A stretch of 64,000 nt of DNA. It comes from UBA8337 sp965662725 (lineage in GTDB: Bacteria; Pseudomonadota; Alphaproteobacteria; RS24). A model generated the notes under the pieces. That model saw only the letters and a list, made by a program, of their open reading frames with translations. It ran no database searches and was not told the DNA's origin. Where the stretch lies: assembly GCA_965662725.1 (NCBI GenBank), contig CBFIIT010000003.1, positions 21,125-85,124 of the forward strand, in the 5' to 3' direction. Below, piece by piece: positions 17,415 through 25,455 of this stretch; within the stretch, counting starts at the first letter, position 1; each line of letters starts with the position of its first letter. Position numbers and translations under genes: made by a program.

Positions 17415-17756
17415 ATGACCTATATCGTCACTGAAGATTGCATTAAATGCAAATATACTGATTGCGTTGAAGTGTGCCCGGTTGATTGCTTTTATGAAGG
17501 CGAGAACATGCTGGTTATTCACCCTGATGAATGCATCGATTGCGGAGTTTGTGAACCCGAATGTCCGGCAGATGCGATTAAGGCCGATACGGAAGACGGG
17601 CTTGAAAAATGGCTCGATGTGAACACTAAATTTGCCGATATTTGGCCGAATATCACCATGCGCAAAGACGCACCGGCAGACGCTGATGACTGGCTGCAAA
17701 AAGCCAATAAATTCGCCGATCATTTCTCTGAAAATCCCGGCACCGGTGATGGCTAA
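17415..17756 (+). CDS. fdxA: Seven-iron ferredoxin FdxA
   Basis: Electron carrier with one [3Fe-4S] and one [4Fe-4S] cluster, 113 residues, cytoplasmic. Cys9, Cys17 and Cys50 are expected 3Fe-4S ligands; Cys21, Cys40, Cys43 and Cys46 fit the 4Fe-4S cluster (CIDCGVCEPEC). The N-terminus TYIVTEDCIKCKYTDCVEVCPVDCFYEGENMLVIHP is close to canonical FdxA. The C-terminal half (WLDVNTKFADIWPNIT) is the typical extension. It comes between the TerB-like gene and carD, and is followed by a hairpin with a T run. Confidence 0.96.
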   Translation: MTYIVTEDCIKCKYTDCVEVCPVDCFYEGENMLVIHPDECIDCGVCEPECPADAIKADTEDGLEKWLDVNTKFADIWPNITMRKDAPADADDWLQKANKFADHFSENPGTGDG

Positions 17757-17779
17757 GCTGCTTTCAGCGCAAGCGTTTG

Positions 17780-17795
17780 AAAAAGCGGGCTTTTT
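17780..17795 (+). terminator. Probable terminator after fdxA
   Basis: AAAAAG-CGGG-CTTTTT forms a six-pair hairpin with a tetraloop whose 3' arm is itself the T run. It lies 24 bases past the fdxA stop and before carD. The stem is A+T-rich and so weak, which lowers confidence. Confidence 0.5.
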
Positions 17796-17902
17796 GTGAT
17801 ATACTCCCCATATACGGGAAAATAACACCGTTTTCAGGTGAATTTCAGAATTTGTAAGCGTTCAACGGGCGCATTTGGCGACGTTGATGACAGGAGCATT
17901 TA

Positions 17903-18700
17903 ATGGCCACGACCAAAAAAACGGCAGCCAAGAAACCCGCCGCGAAAAAACCGGCAGCCAAGACGGCAGCCAAAAAACCGGCAGTAAAAAAGCCGGTCGC
18001 GAAAAAAGCGCAAGCAAAAGCCGCGACGAAAGCAGCTACGAAAAAACCGGCAGTAAAAAAGCCGGTCGCAAAAAAAGCGCCTGCAAAGACAGCGGCCAAA
18101 AAACCGGCAGCGAAATCAGCATCGAAATCAGCATCGAAATCAGCGGCCAAAGAAATAGCGCCGCGCAAATCAGCGCTCGGCTTTCGGATCAATGAGCATG
18201 TTGTTTATCCGGCGCATGGGGTTGGACAAATAACCGAGATTAGCGAGCAGGAAATTGCCGGCATGACGCTACAGCTTTTTGTCGTTAACTTTGAAAAAGA
18301 GAAAATGGTACTGCGCGTGCCGCTTGAAAAAGCCAAGCAAATCGGCATGCGCAAACTGGCCGATAATAAGGTGATGGATGGGGCGATAAAAACGCTGAAA
18401 GGTCGCGCGCGCGTGAAGCGCACCATGTGGTCGCGCCGCGCACAAGAATATGAAGCAAAAATCAATAGCGGCGATTTAATAGCCATTGCCGAAGTGGTGC
18501 GCGACTTGTTCCGCAATGAAAACCAGCCCGAGCAAAGCTATTCCGAACGCCAGCTTTATGAAGCGGCTTTGGAGCGCATGGCGCGCGAAGTGGCAACCGT
18601 GGAAAAAACCACTGAGGATGCGGCAGTGCTCAAATTGGAAGCGATTTTGGCCAAAACCACGGGCGGCGCACGCCGCCAGCCGGGTTCTGACGCCGCTTAA
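17903..18700 (+). CDS. carD: CarD/CdnL-type transcription regulator with histone-H1-like N-terminal tail
   Basis: CarD-family proteins bind RNA polymerase beta and stabilise open complexes at rRNA and growth promoters. The CarD domain occupies about residues 94-265, beginning FRINEHVVYPAHGVGQI and containing the Arg/Lys-rich helix KGRARVKRTMWSRRAQEYEAK. Residues 1-92 are an added tail of repeated AAKKPA, VKKPVAKK and SASKSA units, resembling histone H1 C-terminal tails. Start ATG has an AGGAG site eight bases upstream. The DNA carries a direct repeat with a 69-base offset (17972 and 18041). It lies between fdxA and rpoH, a conserved neighbourhood. CdnL proteins in related bacteria usually lack so long a tail. 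Confidence 0.93.
   Translation: MATTKKTAAKKPAAKKPAAKTAAKKPAVKKPVAKKAQAKAATKAATKKPAVKKPVAKKAPAKTAAKKPAAKSASKSASKSAAKEIAPRKSALGFRINEHVVYPAHGVGQITEISEQEIAGMTLQLFVVNFEKEKMVLRVPLEKAKQIGMRKLADNKVMDGAIKTLKGRARVKRTMWSRRAQEYEAKINSGDLIAIAEVVRDLFRNENQPEQSYSERQLYEAALERMAREVATVEKTTEDAAVLKLEAILAKTTGGARRQPGSDAA
17972..18151 (+). repeat. In-frame repeats encoding the CarD tail
   Basis: A near-identical stretch of about 35 bases beginning AAAAAACCGGCAGTAAAAAA occurs at 17972 and again at 18041, exactly 69 bases (23 codons) apart. Farther on, a 12-base unit (ATCGAAATCAGC, with a variant first copy) is repeated about three times at about 18109-18145, encoding SASK repeats. Both keep frame, so tail length could change by recombination or slippage without loss of the CarD domain. 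Confidence 0.85.
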
Positions 18701-18777
18701 TTTTTTTGTAAAAATCGGCAATATGCCGTGAACCGTTTTTTGCCTGTTTGCGTATCTTTAATAGAGGTAAGCAAATT

Positions 18778-19671
18778 ATGGCACATATCGACACACGCGA
18801 GACCGTTCAATCAGGGCGCAATTTCATCAAAAAAGCGATGAAACTGCCAATGTTGGAATCGGAACATGAGCAAAAACTGGCCCGCCGCTGGAAAGACAAG
18901 CGCGATGAGCGCGCCATGCATGAGCTGACATCGGCGCATGTGCGGCTGGTCGTCGCGATTGCCGCAAAATTCCGCAATTACGGCCTGCCAATGGGCGATT
19001 TGGTGCAAGAAGGCAATATCGGCCTGATGCAAGCGGCCGAGCGTTTTGACCCGGACCGCGAAGTTCGCTTTTCAACCTATGCCGGTTGGTGGATCCGCTC
19101 GCAAATTCAAGATTTCGTATTGCGCAATTGGTCGATTGTCCGCACCGGCACAACCTCGGCGCAAAAATCTCTATTTTTCAATATGCGCCGCCTGCGCGCC
19201 CGCATTAATGATGTCGGCGCGACCATGACGCAGGAAAGCCGTAATTATGTATCGCGCGAATTGGGTGTGCGCATGGAAGATGTGGTGGCCATGGAAGGCC
19301 GCATGGAAGCCAATGACCGCTCACTCAATGCCACCATATCTGACCGCTCTGGCGATGGCGGCGTTACCGAATGGCAAGATTTTCTGGTCTGTGACCGCGA
19401 ATTACCCGACGCCATGGCCTCCAATCGGTTGGACAGCAAACAAAAAGTCAATTGGATTGCCGAAGCGATGAGCGAATTGAATGAGCGCGAAATGACCATT
19501 ATTCGCGCCCGCCGCTTGGCCGAAGAAACCGTCACTTTGGAAAATCTCGGCAAAAAGCTGGGTATTTCAAAAGAACGTGTAAGACAGATTGAGCACGAAG
19601 CTTTGGGTAAATTGCGCGGTGCGCTTTTGGCCAAAACCGGCGGCGACCCGCATCACGCCGGATTGCTCTAG
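18778..19671 (+). CDS. rpoH: RNA polymerase heat-shock sigma factor RpoH
   Basis: Sigma-32-type factor that directs transcription of chaperone and protease genes. The ATG at 18778 (MAHIDTRETV) has AGAGGTAA upstream and gives 297 residues. Region 2 has GLPMGDLVQEGNIGLMQAAERFDP and VRFSTYAGWWIRSQIQDFVLRNWS; the RpoH box is QKSLFFNMRRLR; region 4.2 ends with EETVTLENLGKKLGISKERVRQIEHEALGKLR. It follows carD with a 77-base gap that contains a small CGGC-AATAT-GCCG hairpin. Its stop overlaps the stop of the convergent M48 gene by four bases. Confidence 0.96.
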   Translation: MAHIDTRETVQSGRNFIKKAMKLPMLESEHEQKLARRWKDKRDERAMHELTSAHVRLVVAIAAKFRNYGLPMGDLVQEGNIGLMQAAERFDPDREVRFSTYAGWWIRSQIQDFVLRNWSIVRTGTTSAQKSLFFNMRRLRARINDVGATMTQESRNYVSRELGVRMEDVVAMEGRMEANDRSLNATISDRSGDGGVTEWQDFLVCDRELPDAMASNRLDSKQKVNWIAEAMSELNEREMTIIRARRLAEETVTLENLGKKLGISKERVRQIEHEALGKLRGALLAKTGGDPHHAGLL

Positions 19672-21110
19672 CCGCTTATCAGTTTTACTTGTTGGCCGAC
19701 GCTTAGCTCGTCTTGGGGGCCAAGATTATTCAACACGCGAAATAATTTTTGCCTGTCCGCATCCGGACCGCCCATGCGCCGCGACAAGCCGTAAACCGTA
19801 TCGCCTTTTTCAACCGTGATAATTTTTATCCGATGCGGGCGAATGGCGGCTGCCTCGGCATCACTTAAAAAACGGATCTTGCGGGTTACATGCGCCATCG
19901 CCGCGCGCGCAGCGCTTTCTTGCCCGGACGGCGCCAATACGCCAAAGCGCAAAAACTGCTCATCATTTTCAACAATCGCCAGCAATACGGCAATGCCATT
20001 ATCGGTTTTCATCGTGCCCATGGCGGCATCGCGTCCGTCGATTTTCAGTTTGCGAAAATCGCGCAGCTTATTATTCGCCGCCCAACCGCTTTGCAAATAA
20101 TCAGCCGCCGGTTCCAAAGCAACACGCTCATCCATATCAAAAATAATCTGAACGCGGTTTTTATGCGTCGCGGTCACACGCTGCGTGCTGTTTTGCATCG
20201 AAAAGCCGCGCGGCACGGAAAACTTCAACGCCAATGCGGCATGGGCAAATTCTTCCCCGCGAATAACCCCTTGTTGCGGCCCGTCGCCATAAACCATGCC
20301 GTCAATCGCCGCCAAATGTGCAAACCGCCCAACCTCAGGCGTGCCGTTAATTTTCAGCATTGCTGCACGGGCTTTTTCCTGCGCTTTCGCAACCCGCTCT
20401 TTACTGTTTGGATGGGTTGAAAACCAACCGGCTTTGATTTTTTTGCCGCCGCTTTTATAGCGCGCGAAATCCGACAGGGATTGCAGTAAATCGGCTTGCG
20501 CTTGCGGCTGATATCCGGCCCGTGCCATTGCCTTAATACCAAGATTATCGGCCTCATATTCATTTTCACGGCTATATCCGGCCAATAAAACGCCGCCGCC
20601 AATCGATAAAACATCACCGGCGGCGCGTGCATCTATGCCGGTAGTGACATTCAGAAAAATACCGGCAACGCCGGCGGCAATCGCCGTGCCAACCGATGCG
20701 GTATGGCGTTTGGCTCCGTGCCGCGCCGTGACATGGGCAATTTCATGACCGATAACACCGGCCATTTCAGCCTCATTATCGGCCAGCGCCAGCAGGCCGC
20801 GCGTCACATATGTATACCCGCCCGGCAAGGCAAAGGCATTGACCACCGGACTGTCCAATACGGTGATGCGATATTTCATATCCGGTTTGTCGGAAACCTT
20901 GCCCAATTTCGCAACAATGCGCTCAACATAGGCGGTAACGTTCGGCGCGTCATAAACACCGCCATATTCGCGAATGATTTGTGGATGTTGCTCGGCCCCT
21001 ATTTTGGCTTCATCGGCCTCGCTCATCAGCGTCGCCCCGCCGCAGGCCGGCAGCGCCGCCGCCAAACCCAAAACAATAACCAAACCACGCCAGCTCTTCA
21101 TCATTCGCAT
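19668..21110 (-). CDS. M48-family metalloprotease lipoprotein with C-terminal LysM-like domain
   Basis: Zinc metalloprotease likely attached to a membrane in the periplasm, related to BepA/LoiP proteases of outer-membrane quality control. The protein (480 residues) has a lipoprotein signal ending LPAC, with Cys23 as the lipidated residue. The zinc site is HEIAH (122-126) and the downstream Glu in ENEYEAD (about 186). A C-terminal segment from about residue 430 (ITVEKGDTVYGLSRRMGG and LSVGQQVKLISG) resembles a LysM peptidoglycan-binding domain, unusual beside the TPR tail of BepA. It is convergent with rpoH, and tRNA-Arg lies upstream on the other strand. Confidence 0.9.
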   Translation of the reverse strand: MRMMKSWRGLVIVLGLAAALPACGGATLMSEADEAKIGAEQHPQIIREYGGVYDAPNVTAYVERIVAKLGKVSDKPDMKYRITVLDSPVVNAFALPGGYTYVTRGLLALADNEAEMAGVIGHEIAHVTARHGAKRHTASVGTAIAAGVAGIFLNVTTGIDARAAGDVLSIGGGVLLAGYSRENEYEADNLGIKAMARAGYQPQAQADLLQSLSDFARYKSGGKKIKAGWFSTHPNSKERVAKAQEKARAAMLKINGTPEVGRFAHLAAIDGMVYGDGPQQGVIRGEEFAHAALALKFSVPRGFSMQNSTQRVTATHKNRVQIIFDMDERVALEPAADYLQSGWAANNKLRDFRKLKIDGRDAAMGTMKTDNGIAVLLAIVENDEQFLRFGVLAPSGQESAARAAMAHVTRKIRFLSDAEAAAIRPHRIKIITVEKGDTVYGLSRRMGGPDADRQKLFRVLNNLGPQDELSVGQQVKLISG

Positions 21111-21218
21111 AGCTCACTCTTTTCGGCTCAAAACGTCAAGACGCCGCATAATATCGCTCATGAAAGTAACACGGTGATGCTGGACGAATTATCACCGGGC
21201 AGCTAGGTTTCCAATAGT

Positions 21219-21295
21219 GGTCCCGTAGCTCAGTCGGATAGAGCATCGGATTCCTAATCCGGGGGCCGGAGGTTCGAATCCTCCCGGGATCACCA
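21219..21295 (+). tRNA. tRNA-Arg (anticodon CCT)
   Basis: The sequence folds as a full cloverleaf of 77 bases with encoded CCA. The acceptor stem is GGTCCCG with CGGGATC (one G-T pair). The D-arm is GCTC..GAGC, the anticodon stem is TCGGA/TCCGG around the loop TTCCTAA, and the T-arm contains GGTTCGAATCC. The anticodon CCT reads AGG codons. Two bases after the CCA begins the 3' end of a convergent tautomerase gene, so no phage attachment remnant is present. Confidence 0.97.
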
Positions 21296-21296
21296 C

Positions 21297-21494
21297 TTAT
21301 TTTTTATTGCGCTCGGTCACGCTTTCGCCGCCAATGCCCCAATTATCGGTTTCAACTTCATCGATAATGACAATGGTCGTGGCCGGATTTTTTCCCAATT
21401 CACTGGCCAATAAATCCGTCACTTTAGAAATAAGCGTGCGTTTTTTCTCAGCCGTCAGCCCGTCCGGTGTCAGCTTGAAATTGACATAAGGCAT
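21297..21494 (-). CDS. 4-oxalocrotonate tautomerase-family protein
   Basis: Small 65-residue tautomerase-superfamily protein. The start MPYVNFKL exposes the catalytic Pro after Met removal, and the conserved pattern LTAEKKRTLISKVTDLLASELGK followed by TTIVIIDEVETDNWGIGGES is typical of the family, including the WGIGG turn. It lies four bases after the outer-membrane protein gene on the same strand and its stop is beside the tRNA-Arg 3' end. The physiological substrate is unknown; the family includes aromatic-degradation enzymes, but no such pathway is nearby. Confidence 0.88.
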   Translation of the reverse strand: MPYVNFKLTPDGLTAEKKRTLISKVTDLLASELGKNPATTIVIIDEVETDNWGIGGESVTERNKK

Positions 21495-21498
21495 AGGC

Positions 21499-21990
21499 TC
21501 AAAACCGGTATAGCGTGCCGAAGCTCAACCGGTCGGTCGACGCTCCGTCAATATCGGTTTCGGCATATTCAAAGCGCAAAGATGAATTATAATTCAGGCT
21601 GAAATCAGCGCCGAGGCCGAATACCAGCCCGTCTTTTTCTTCGCTGTAACGGTCATTGCCCATGAAACTGGCGTCACCGCGCGCCAAGCCGAGGCGCAAA
21701 AACGGTTCAAAGCCCTCGCCCGGCGAGCGCACGACAAGGCTCAGCGCCATTACTGAAGCGCTATTATCTTGCCCGTTAATTTCAACATCAGCCAATGAGG
21801 TATAGGAAAATTCGGCTGACATGAGCGGGTCAAATTGCCCACCGGCGGTCAGGGTAAAACCTTGGCTATCCATATTGGCGCCTGTGTCATCATAGGCCAT
21901 CAAGCCCCAGCTAAGGCCGACATAATTTTGCGCTTGGGCCGGAAGCATTGGCAAGGCGGCCAGCAAAATTGCGAAAAACAAACTGCGCAT
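21499..21990 (-). CDS. Small outer-membrane beta-barrel protein
   Basis: Predicted outer-membrane protein of 163 residues. A signal peptide (MRSLFFAILLAALPMLPAQA, cleavage after AQA) is followed by alternating strands such as NYVGLSWGLMAY, SAEFSYTSLAD and SSLRFEYAETD, and the chain ends in GTLYRF, a C-terminal Phe expected for BAM-assembled barrels. It resembles the OmpA/Opa-type eight-strand barrel fold in pattern only. The ribosome-binding site AGGAGA lies in a 21-base region identical to that of rpmF. The tautomerase gene follows immediately. Confidence 0.8.
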   Translation of the reverse strand: MRSLFFAILLAALPMLPAQAQNYVGLSWGLMAYDDTGANMDSQGFTLTAGGQFDPLMSAEFSYTSLADVEINGQDNSASVMALSLVVRSPGEGFEPFLRLGLARGDASFMGNDRYSEEKDGLVFGLGADFSLNYNSSLRFEYAETDIDGASTDRLSFGTLYRF

Positions 21991-22125
21991 ATCGCGTCTC
22001 CTGAAAGTGATTCGGTTTACCGAGTTTGCGCTTTTTATCGTTAAAAAACCAGTTTCAATCGATTTTTATCACGCCCGTATATCACTTGATTTTGTCACGC
22101 CGCCGACACGGCCTATATTGCCCGC

Positions 22126-22770
22126 ATGAGCGAAAATAAAAGCGACATAAATTTTGACCAAAAACCACAAACCGGTGGCAAGAAATCCGGCCCGCCGCTA
22201 TTGGCCTGTTATGATGATTTGGCGGCCAGTTGCGCCTATGGCTGGTCAATGCTGGCGCGTGGTGTCAAAGACAGAAAAAGCCCGTTTCATACGCCAAGCG
22301 TCGCCACGGTAAAAGCCGATGGCGGCCCGACCATTCGGACTGTGGTGTTGCGCGGCTGCGATATTGAGGCGCGCCGCTTGCGCTTTCATACCGATACGCG
22401 TTCCGGCAAAATCGCTGAACTGGCCGCCAATCCGATGGCGGCAATGCATTTTTATGACCATGGGGCGAAAGTGCAATTGCGCCTTTCGGTGAAATTATCC
22501 ATGGCCGAAGGCGCGGCTTATGATGCAGCTTGGGAAGCAACACGGCCGATGAGCCGCGAATGCTATCAAGTGACGCAAAGCCCGGGCAGCCCAATCAGTG
22601 ATCCTTATGAAGTTAATTTTGACGCCGCAGCGACGCGTGATGGCGAAGATCATTTCGTGCCGGTTTTGGCAATGGTGACGCAAATGGAATGGCTGTATTT
22701 GGCAGCGCGCGGTCATCGCCGCGCGCTATTTGATTTTGAAGCCGATACCAAAAGCTGGCTGGTCCCGTAA
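22126..22770 (+). CDS. Pyridoxamine 5'-phosphate oxidase-like flavin protein
   Basis: Member of the PNPOx-like split-barrel FMN family, 214 residues. Visible features include the N-terminal domain with PSVATVKADGGPTIRTVVLRGCD and RRLRFHTDTRSGKIAELAANP, and the closing HRRALFDFEADTKSWLVP. This resembles pyridoxamine-phosphate oxidases but the canonical PdxH C-terminal motif is changed, so I do not call it pdxH. The gene is monocistronic-looking, with cytochrome c on the same strand 86 bases downstream. Role could be flavin-dependent oxidation or reduction of small metabolites. Confidence 0.8.
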   Translation: MSENKSDINFDQKPQTGGKKSGPPLLACYDDLAASCAYGWSMLARGVKDRKSPFHTPSVATVKADGGPTIRTVVLRGCDIEARRLRFHTDTRSGKIAELAANPMAAMHFYDHGAKVQLRLSVKLSMAEGAAYDAAWEATRPMSRECYQVTQSPGSPISDPYEVNFDAAATRDGEDHFVPVLAMVTQMEWLYLAARGHRRALFDFEADTKSWLVP

Positions 22771-22856
22771 TTCATGATGCGACGGCGTGCCACTTGCTCA
22801 GGGCTTGGCAATGGCCGCGAAAATGCCTATATCGACAGCATAATCAACGGAGATAT

Positions 22857-23237
22857 ATGATGCGCAAAACACTGGTAACCGCTCTCGGCCTTGCCCTTTT
22901 CACCCTTCCGGCTCATGCCGGTGACGCGGTTAAAGGCGCCAAGGTTTATAAAAAATGCGTGTCCTGCCATATGATCGGCGATAAGGCAAAAAACCGCGTC
23001 GGCCCGCAATTAAACGGCATTATCGGCCGCGCCATTGCCTCGATTGACGGCTATAAATATTCAAAAGCCATGGTTAAATATGCAGCCACCGAAAAGGTTT
23101 GGAATGAAACCAATCTCGATGCTTATCTGACCAAGCCCAGCAAAGTCGTAAAAGGCGGGCGCATGTCATTTGCCGGTCTGCGTAAAGAAACAGACCGTGA
23201 TAATGTCATTGCGTATTTGAAAGAAAACGCCAAATAG
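22857..23237 (+). CDS. Class I c-type cytochrome
   Basis: Periplasmic electron carrier of the cytochrome c2/c550 kind, 126 residues. The ATG at 22857 follows GGAGATAT; an adjacent ATG at 22860 is equally possible. A signal peptide ends in AHA (residues 19-21). The single haem site is CVSCH (34-38), and the axial Met lies in GGRMSFAG. The VGPQLNGIIGR and YKYSKAMV segments are typical. It is convergent with the thiolase gene; both end in AAATAG. Partner reductase and oxidase are not in the window. Confidence 0.93.
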   Translation: MMRKTLVTALGLALFTLPAHAGDAVKGAKVYKKCVSCHMIGDKAKNRVGPQLNGIIGRAIASIDGYKYSKAMVKYAATEKVWNETNLDAYLTKPSKVVKGGRMSFAGLRKETDRDNVIAYLKENAK

Positions 23238-23240
23238 AGC

Positions 23241-24407
23241 CTATTTGACGCGCTCCAAAATCGACAGATAATTGGCCACGGCAGCACCGCCCATATTGAA
23301 AATACCGGCCAGCTTGGCATCTTTGACTTGCATCTCACCGGCATCATCCATCAACTGGCGCGCTGCCATAACATGCATGGATACGCCGGTTGCACCGACC
23401 GGATGACCTTTCGCCTTCAAGCCGCCTGACGGATTGACCGGCAATTTACCGTCTTTATAAACCGTGCCATCCTCCAAAGCTTGCGCGCCCTTACCCGCTT
23501 CGGCCAGTCCCATGGCTTCATATTGAATAAGCTCGGCAATGGTGAAGCAATCATGCGTTTCAACCAAAGAAATATCATCCAAACCAATACCCGCTTCGGC
23601 CAGCCCTTGCTGCCAAGCTTTCGCCGGACCTTCAAAAGCGGTTACGTCGCGTTTGCTCATCGGCAAATAATCATTGGCTTGCGCGCGGGCGCGGAAAGCG
23701 ATTGCCTTTTCATGGCCTTGCGCGGTTTCTTCATCGGTCAAAACAATTGCCGCCGCACCGTCTGAAATCATCGAGCAATCAGTACGTTTTAGCGGACCGG
23801 CAACAATCGGGTTTTTGTCACTCTCAGCGCGGCAAAACTCATAACCGAAATCTTTTTGCATATGGGCCAGCGGATTGACCGAACCGTTCTTATGGTTTTT
23901 CGCGGCAATTTTTGCCAATGCATCCGACTGGTCGCCATATTGCTGGAAATATTTGCCGGCAATAACACCGAAAATGCCCGGAAATGTCAGGCCGGCATCG
24001 CCCTCTTCCGGCATATAGCTGGCGCGCGACAGGCAGCGACCAACATCGCCGCTCGATAAATGGGTCATTTTCTCGACGCCGATTGCCAATACCCGGCGGG
24101 CGCGCCCACTCTCAATAAGATTGGCCGCTTGAAACACTGCGGCAGAACCTGAGCCGCAAGCATTTTCAACCCGCGTTGACGGGGTGAAACGAAACGCATC
24201 ATTAACCTGCAAGGCCAGCGAAGAAATAAAGTCTTGCTCGGACATGCCGGCATTGAAAGTGGCGACATAAATCGCATCAATATCTTGTGCCTCGACACCG
24301 GCATCTTGCATCGCTTCATTGGCGGCAGATACCAGCAAGTCTTCCAGACCTTGCTCTTCCAGCTTACCGAATTTTGTGTGGCCCCAGCCAATAATGCAAA
24401 CAGACAT
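23241..24407 (-). CDS. Thiolase-family (SCP-x-like) acetyl-CoA acyltransferase
   Basis: Thiolase-fold protein of 388 residues with the nucleophilic Cys84 in VENACGSGSAAV and C-terminal HDCFTIAE and GGLKAKGHPVGATG, which carry the catalytic His residues. The sequence lacks the classical second CxG cysteine near the end (GIFNMGGAA), placing it with SCP-x/nonspecific-lipid-transfer thiolases that often act in degradation of branched or sterol-like chains. The gene stands alone, convergent with the cytochrome c gene. Reaction direction and substrate cannot be read. Confidence 0.85.
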   Translation of the reverse strand: MSVCIIGWGHTKFGKLEEQGLEDLLVSAANEAMQDAGVEAQDIDAIYVATFNAGMSEQDFISSLALQVNDAFRFTPSTRVENACGSGSAAVFQAANLIESGRARRVLAIGVEKMTHLSSGDVGRCLSRASYMPEEGDAGLTFPGIFGVIAGKYFQQYGDQSDALAKIAAKNHKNGSVNPLAHMQKDFGYEFCRAESDKNPIVAGPLKRTDCSMISDGAAAIVLTDEETAQGHEKAIAFRARAQANDYLPMSKRDVTAFEGPAKAWQQGLAEAGIGLDDISLVETHDCFTIAELIQYEAMGLAEAGKGAQALEDGTVYKDGKLPVNPSGGLKAKGHPVGATGVSMHVMAARQLMDDAGEMQVKDAKLAGIFNMGGAAVANYLSILERVK

Positions 24408-24483
24408 GGATTTACTCCCGAAAATTTATCCCAAATTTGCGCCAATAGAGCCAGCGCACGGCTTTTTGTCAAGCGAGCACAAC

Positions 24484-25377
24484 TCAGCTCAATGTCAAAA
24501 AGGCCAGCACATCCGGCCCGATCTCATTTTCCAAACCGGGGCCGATATCATGCCCCATACCGCTAACCGGTCGCCATATGGCATTTGGCACATTATCGGC
24601 AATATGCTTGCCGCAAGAAATATCGATAAGCGTATCGGCGTCGCCATGAATAACCATGAACGGGATGTTGATGCTTTTAAGCCTTTGCGTTCGCGCCCCA
24701 TCGGCAATCGCCGCCGCCATTTGCCGCACCACCCCTTGCGGGTGATATGAACGTTGAATGATTTTTATGGCCAGCGCGCGGCGCGTTTCTTCCGGTGTCG
24801 GAAAAGCCGGGCTGGCATGTTCATTGAGACTTTCCGTCATATAATCAATAAGCGCTGCCTCATCATCGGCATCGGGCAAAATTAGCTCACTGGCCGCCGG
24901 ACGCGGCAAAGACGGGTCGCCTGATGACGACATCACACAAATCAGTTTTTCAATCCGTGCGCTATGCGAAAATGCCAAATGCTGCGCCACCATACCGCCC
25001 AATGACATGCCGAAAATATGCGCTTTTTCAATGTCCAGCGCGTCCATCAACCCGATAACATCATCCGCCATATCAGCAATTTGATAGGGCACGGGAAACG
25101 CTGCGCCGCCATCGCCATTCATTTTTTCGCTGGCCAGAAGCGCCATAATATCCGGCACACCGGCCGCATCCAGTTTACTGCTTTCGCCGACATCGCGATT
25201 GTCAAAAACAATCACATCAAGGCCGGCAGCGGTGAAATAATCGATAAAGGCCGGCGGCCATTGAATCATTTGCGTGCCGAGACCGCGAATAAGAATAAGC
25301 GGCACGGTGTGGGTTTTTTCCGCCGCCTCAAAAATCTCGTAACACAAGCTTAGCCCATTGGCATTTGCAAAAGCCAT
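24484..25377 (-). CDS. Alpha/beta hydrolase
   Basis: Hydrolase of 297 residues. The nucleophile elbow is GMSLGG, the acid is in HGDADTLID and the base His in GMGHDIGPG, forming the usual Ser-Asp-His triad; LILIRGLGTQM gives the oxyanion region. The ATG at 25377 (MAFANANG) is chosen for the AAAGGGG site upstream. The gene is divergent from glpD with about 78 bases between start codons, so promoters share that space. Substrate unknown; esterase or peroxidase activity would fit the fold. Confidence 0.87.
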   Translation of the reverse strand: MAFANANGLSLCYEIFEAAEKTHTVPLILIRGLGTQMIQWPPAFIDYFTAAGLDVIVFDNRDVGESSKLDAAGVPDIMALLASEKMNGDGGAAFPVPYQIADMADDVIGLMDALDIEKAHIFGMSLGGMVAQHLAFSHSARIEKLICVMSSSGDPSLPRPAASELILPDADDEAALIDYMTESLNEHASPAFPTPEETRRALAIKIIQRSYHPQGVVRQMAAAIADGARTQRLKSINIPFMVIHGDADTLIDISCGKHIADNVPNAIWRPVSGMGHDIGPGLENEIGPDVLAFLTLS

Positions 25378-25455
25378 TTTCGTGCCCCTTTCATCGCTGC
25401 TTGCTTTATACTGCCCGCAGCACGACCCAAAGGACAAGCCCTGAGCGAACAAAAC

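Noticed and set aside
17903..18180. Repeat array in carD as a CRISPR or satellite
   Set aside because: The repeats are in frame within a coding sequence, are of unequal unit length and have no spacers; they encode Lys/Ala-rich protein.
21219..21295. tRNA-Arg and tRNA-Leu as integration sites for an element
   Set aside because: No integrase, no direct repeat of the tRNA 3' end and no change in gene style is seen next to either tRNA.
22126..22770. Assignment as pdxH
   Set aside because: Fold and ending resemble PdxH, but the signature segments near the C-terminus differ, so only the superfamily is called.
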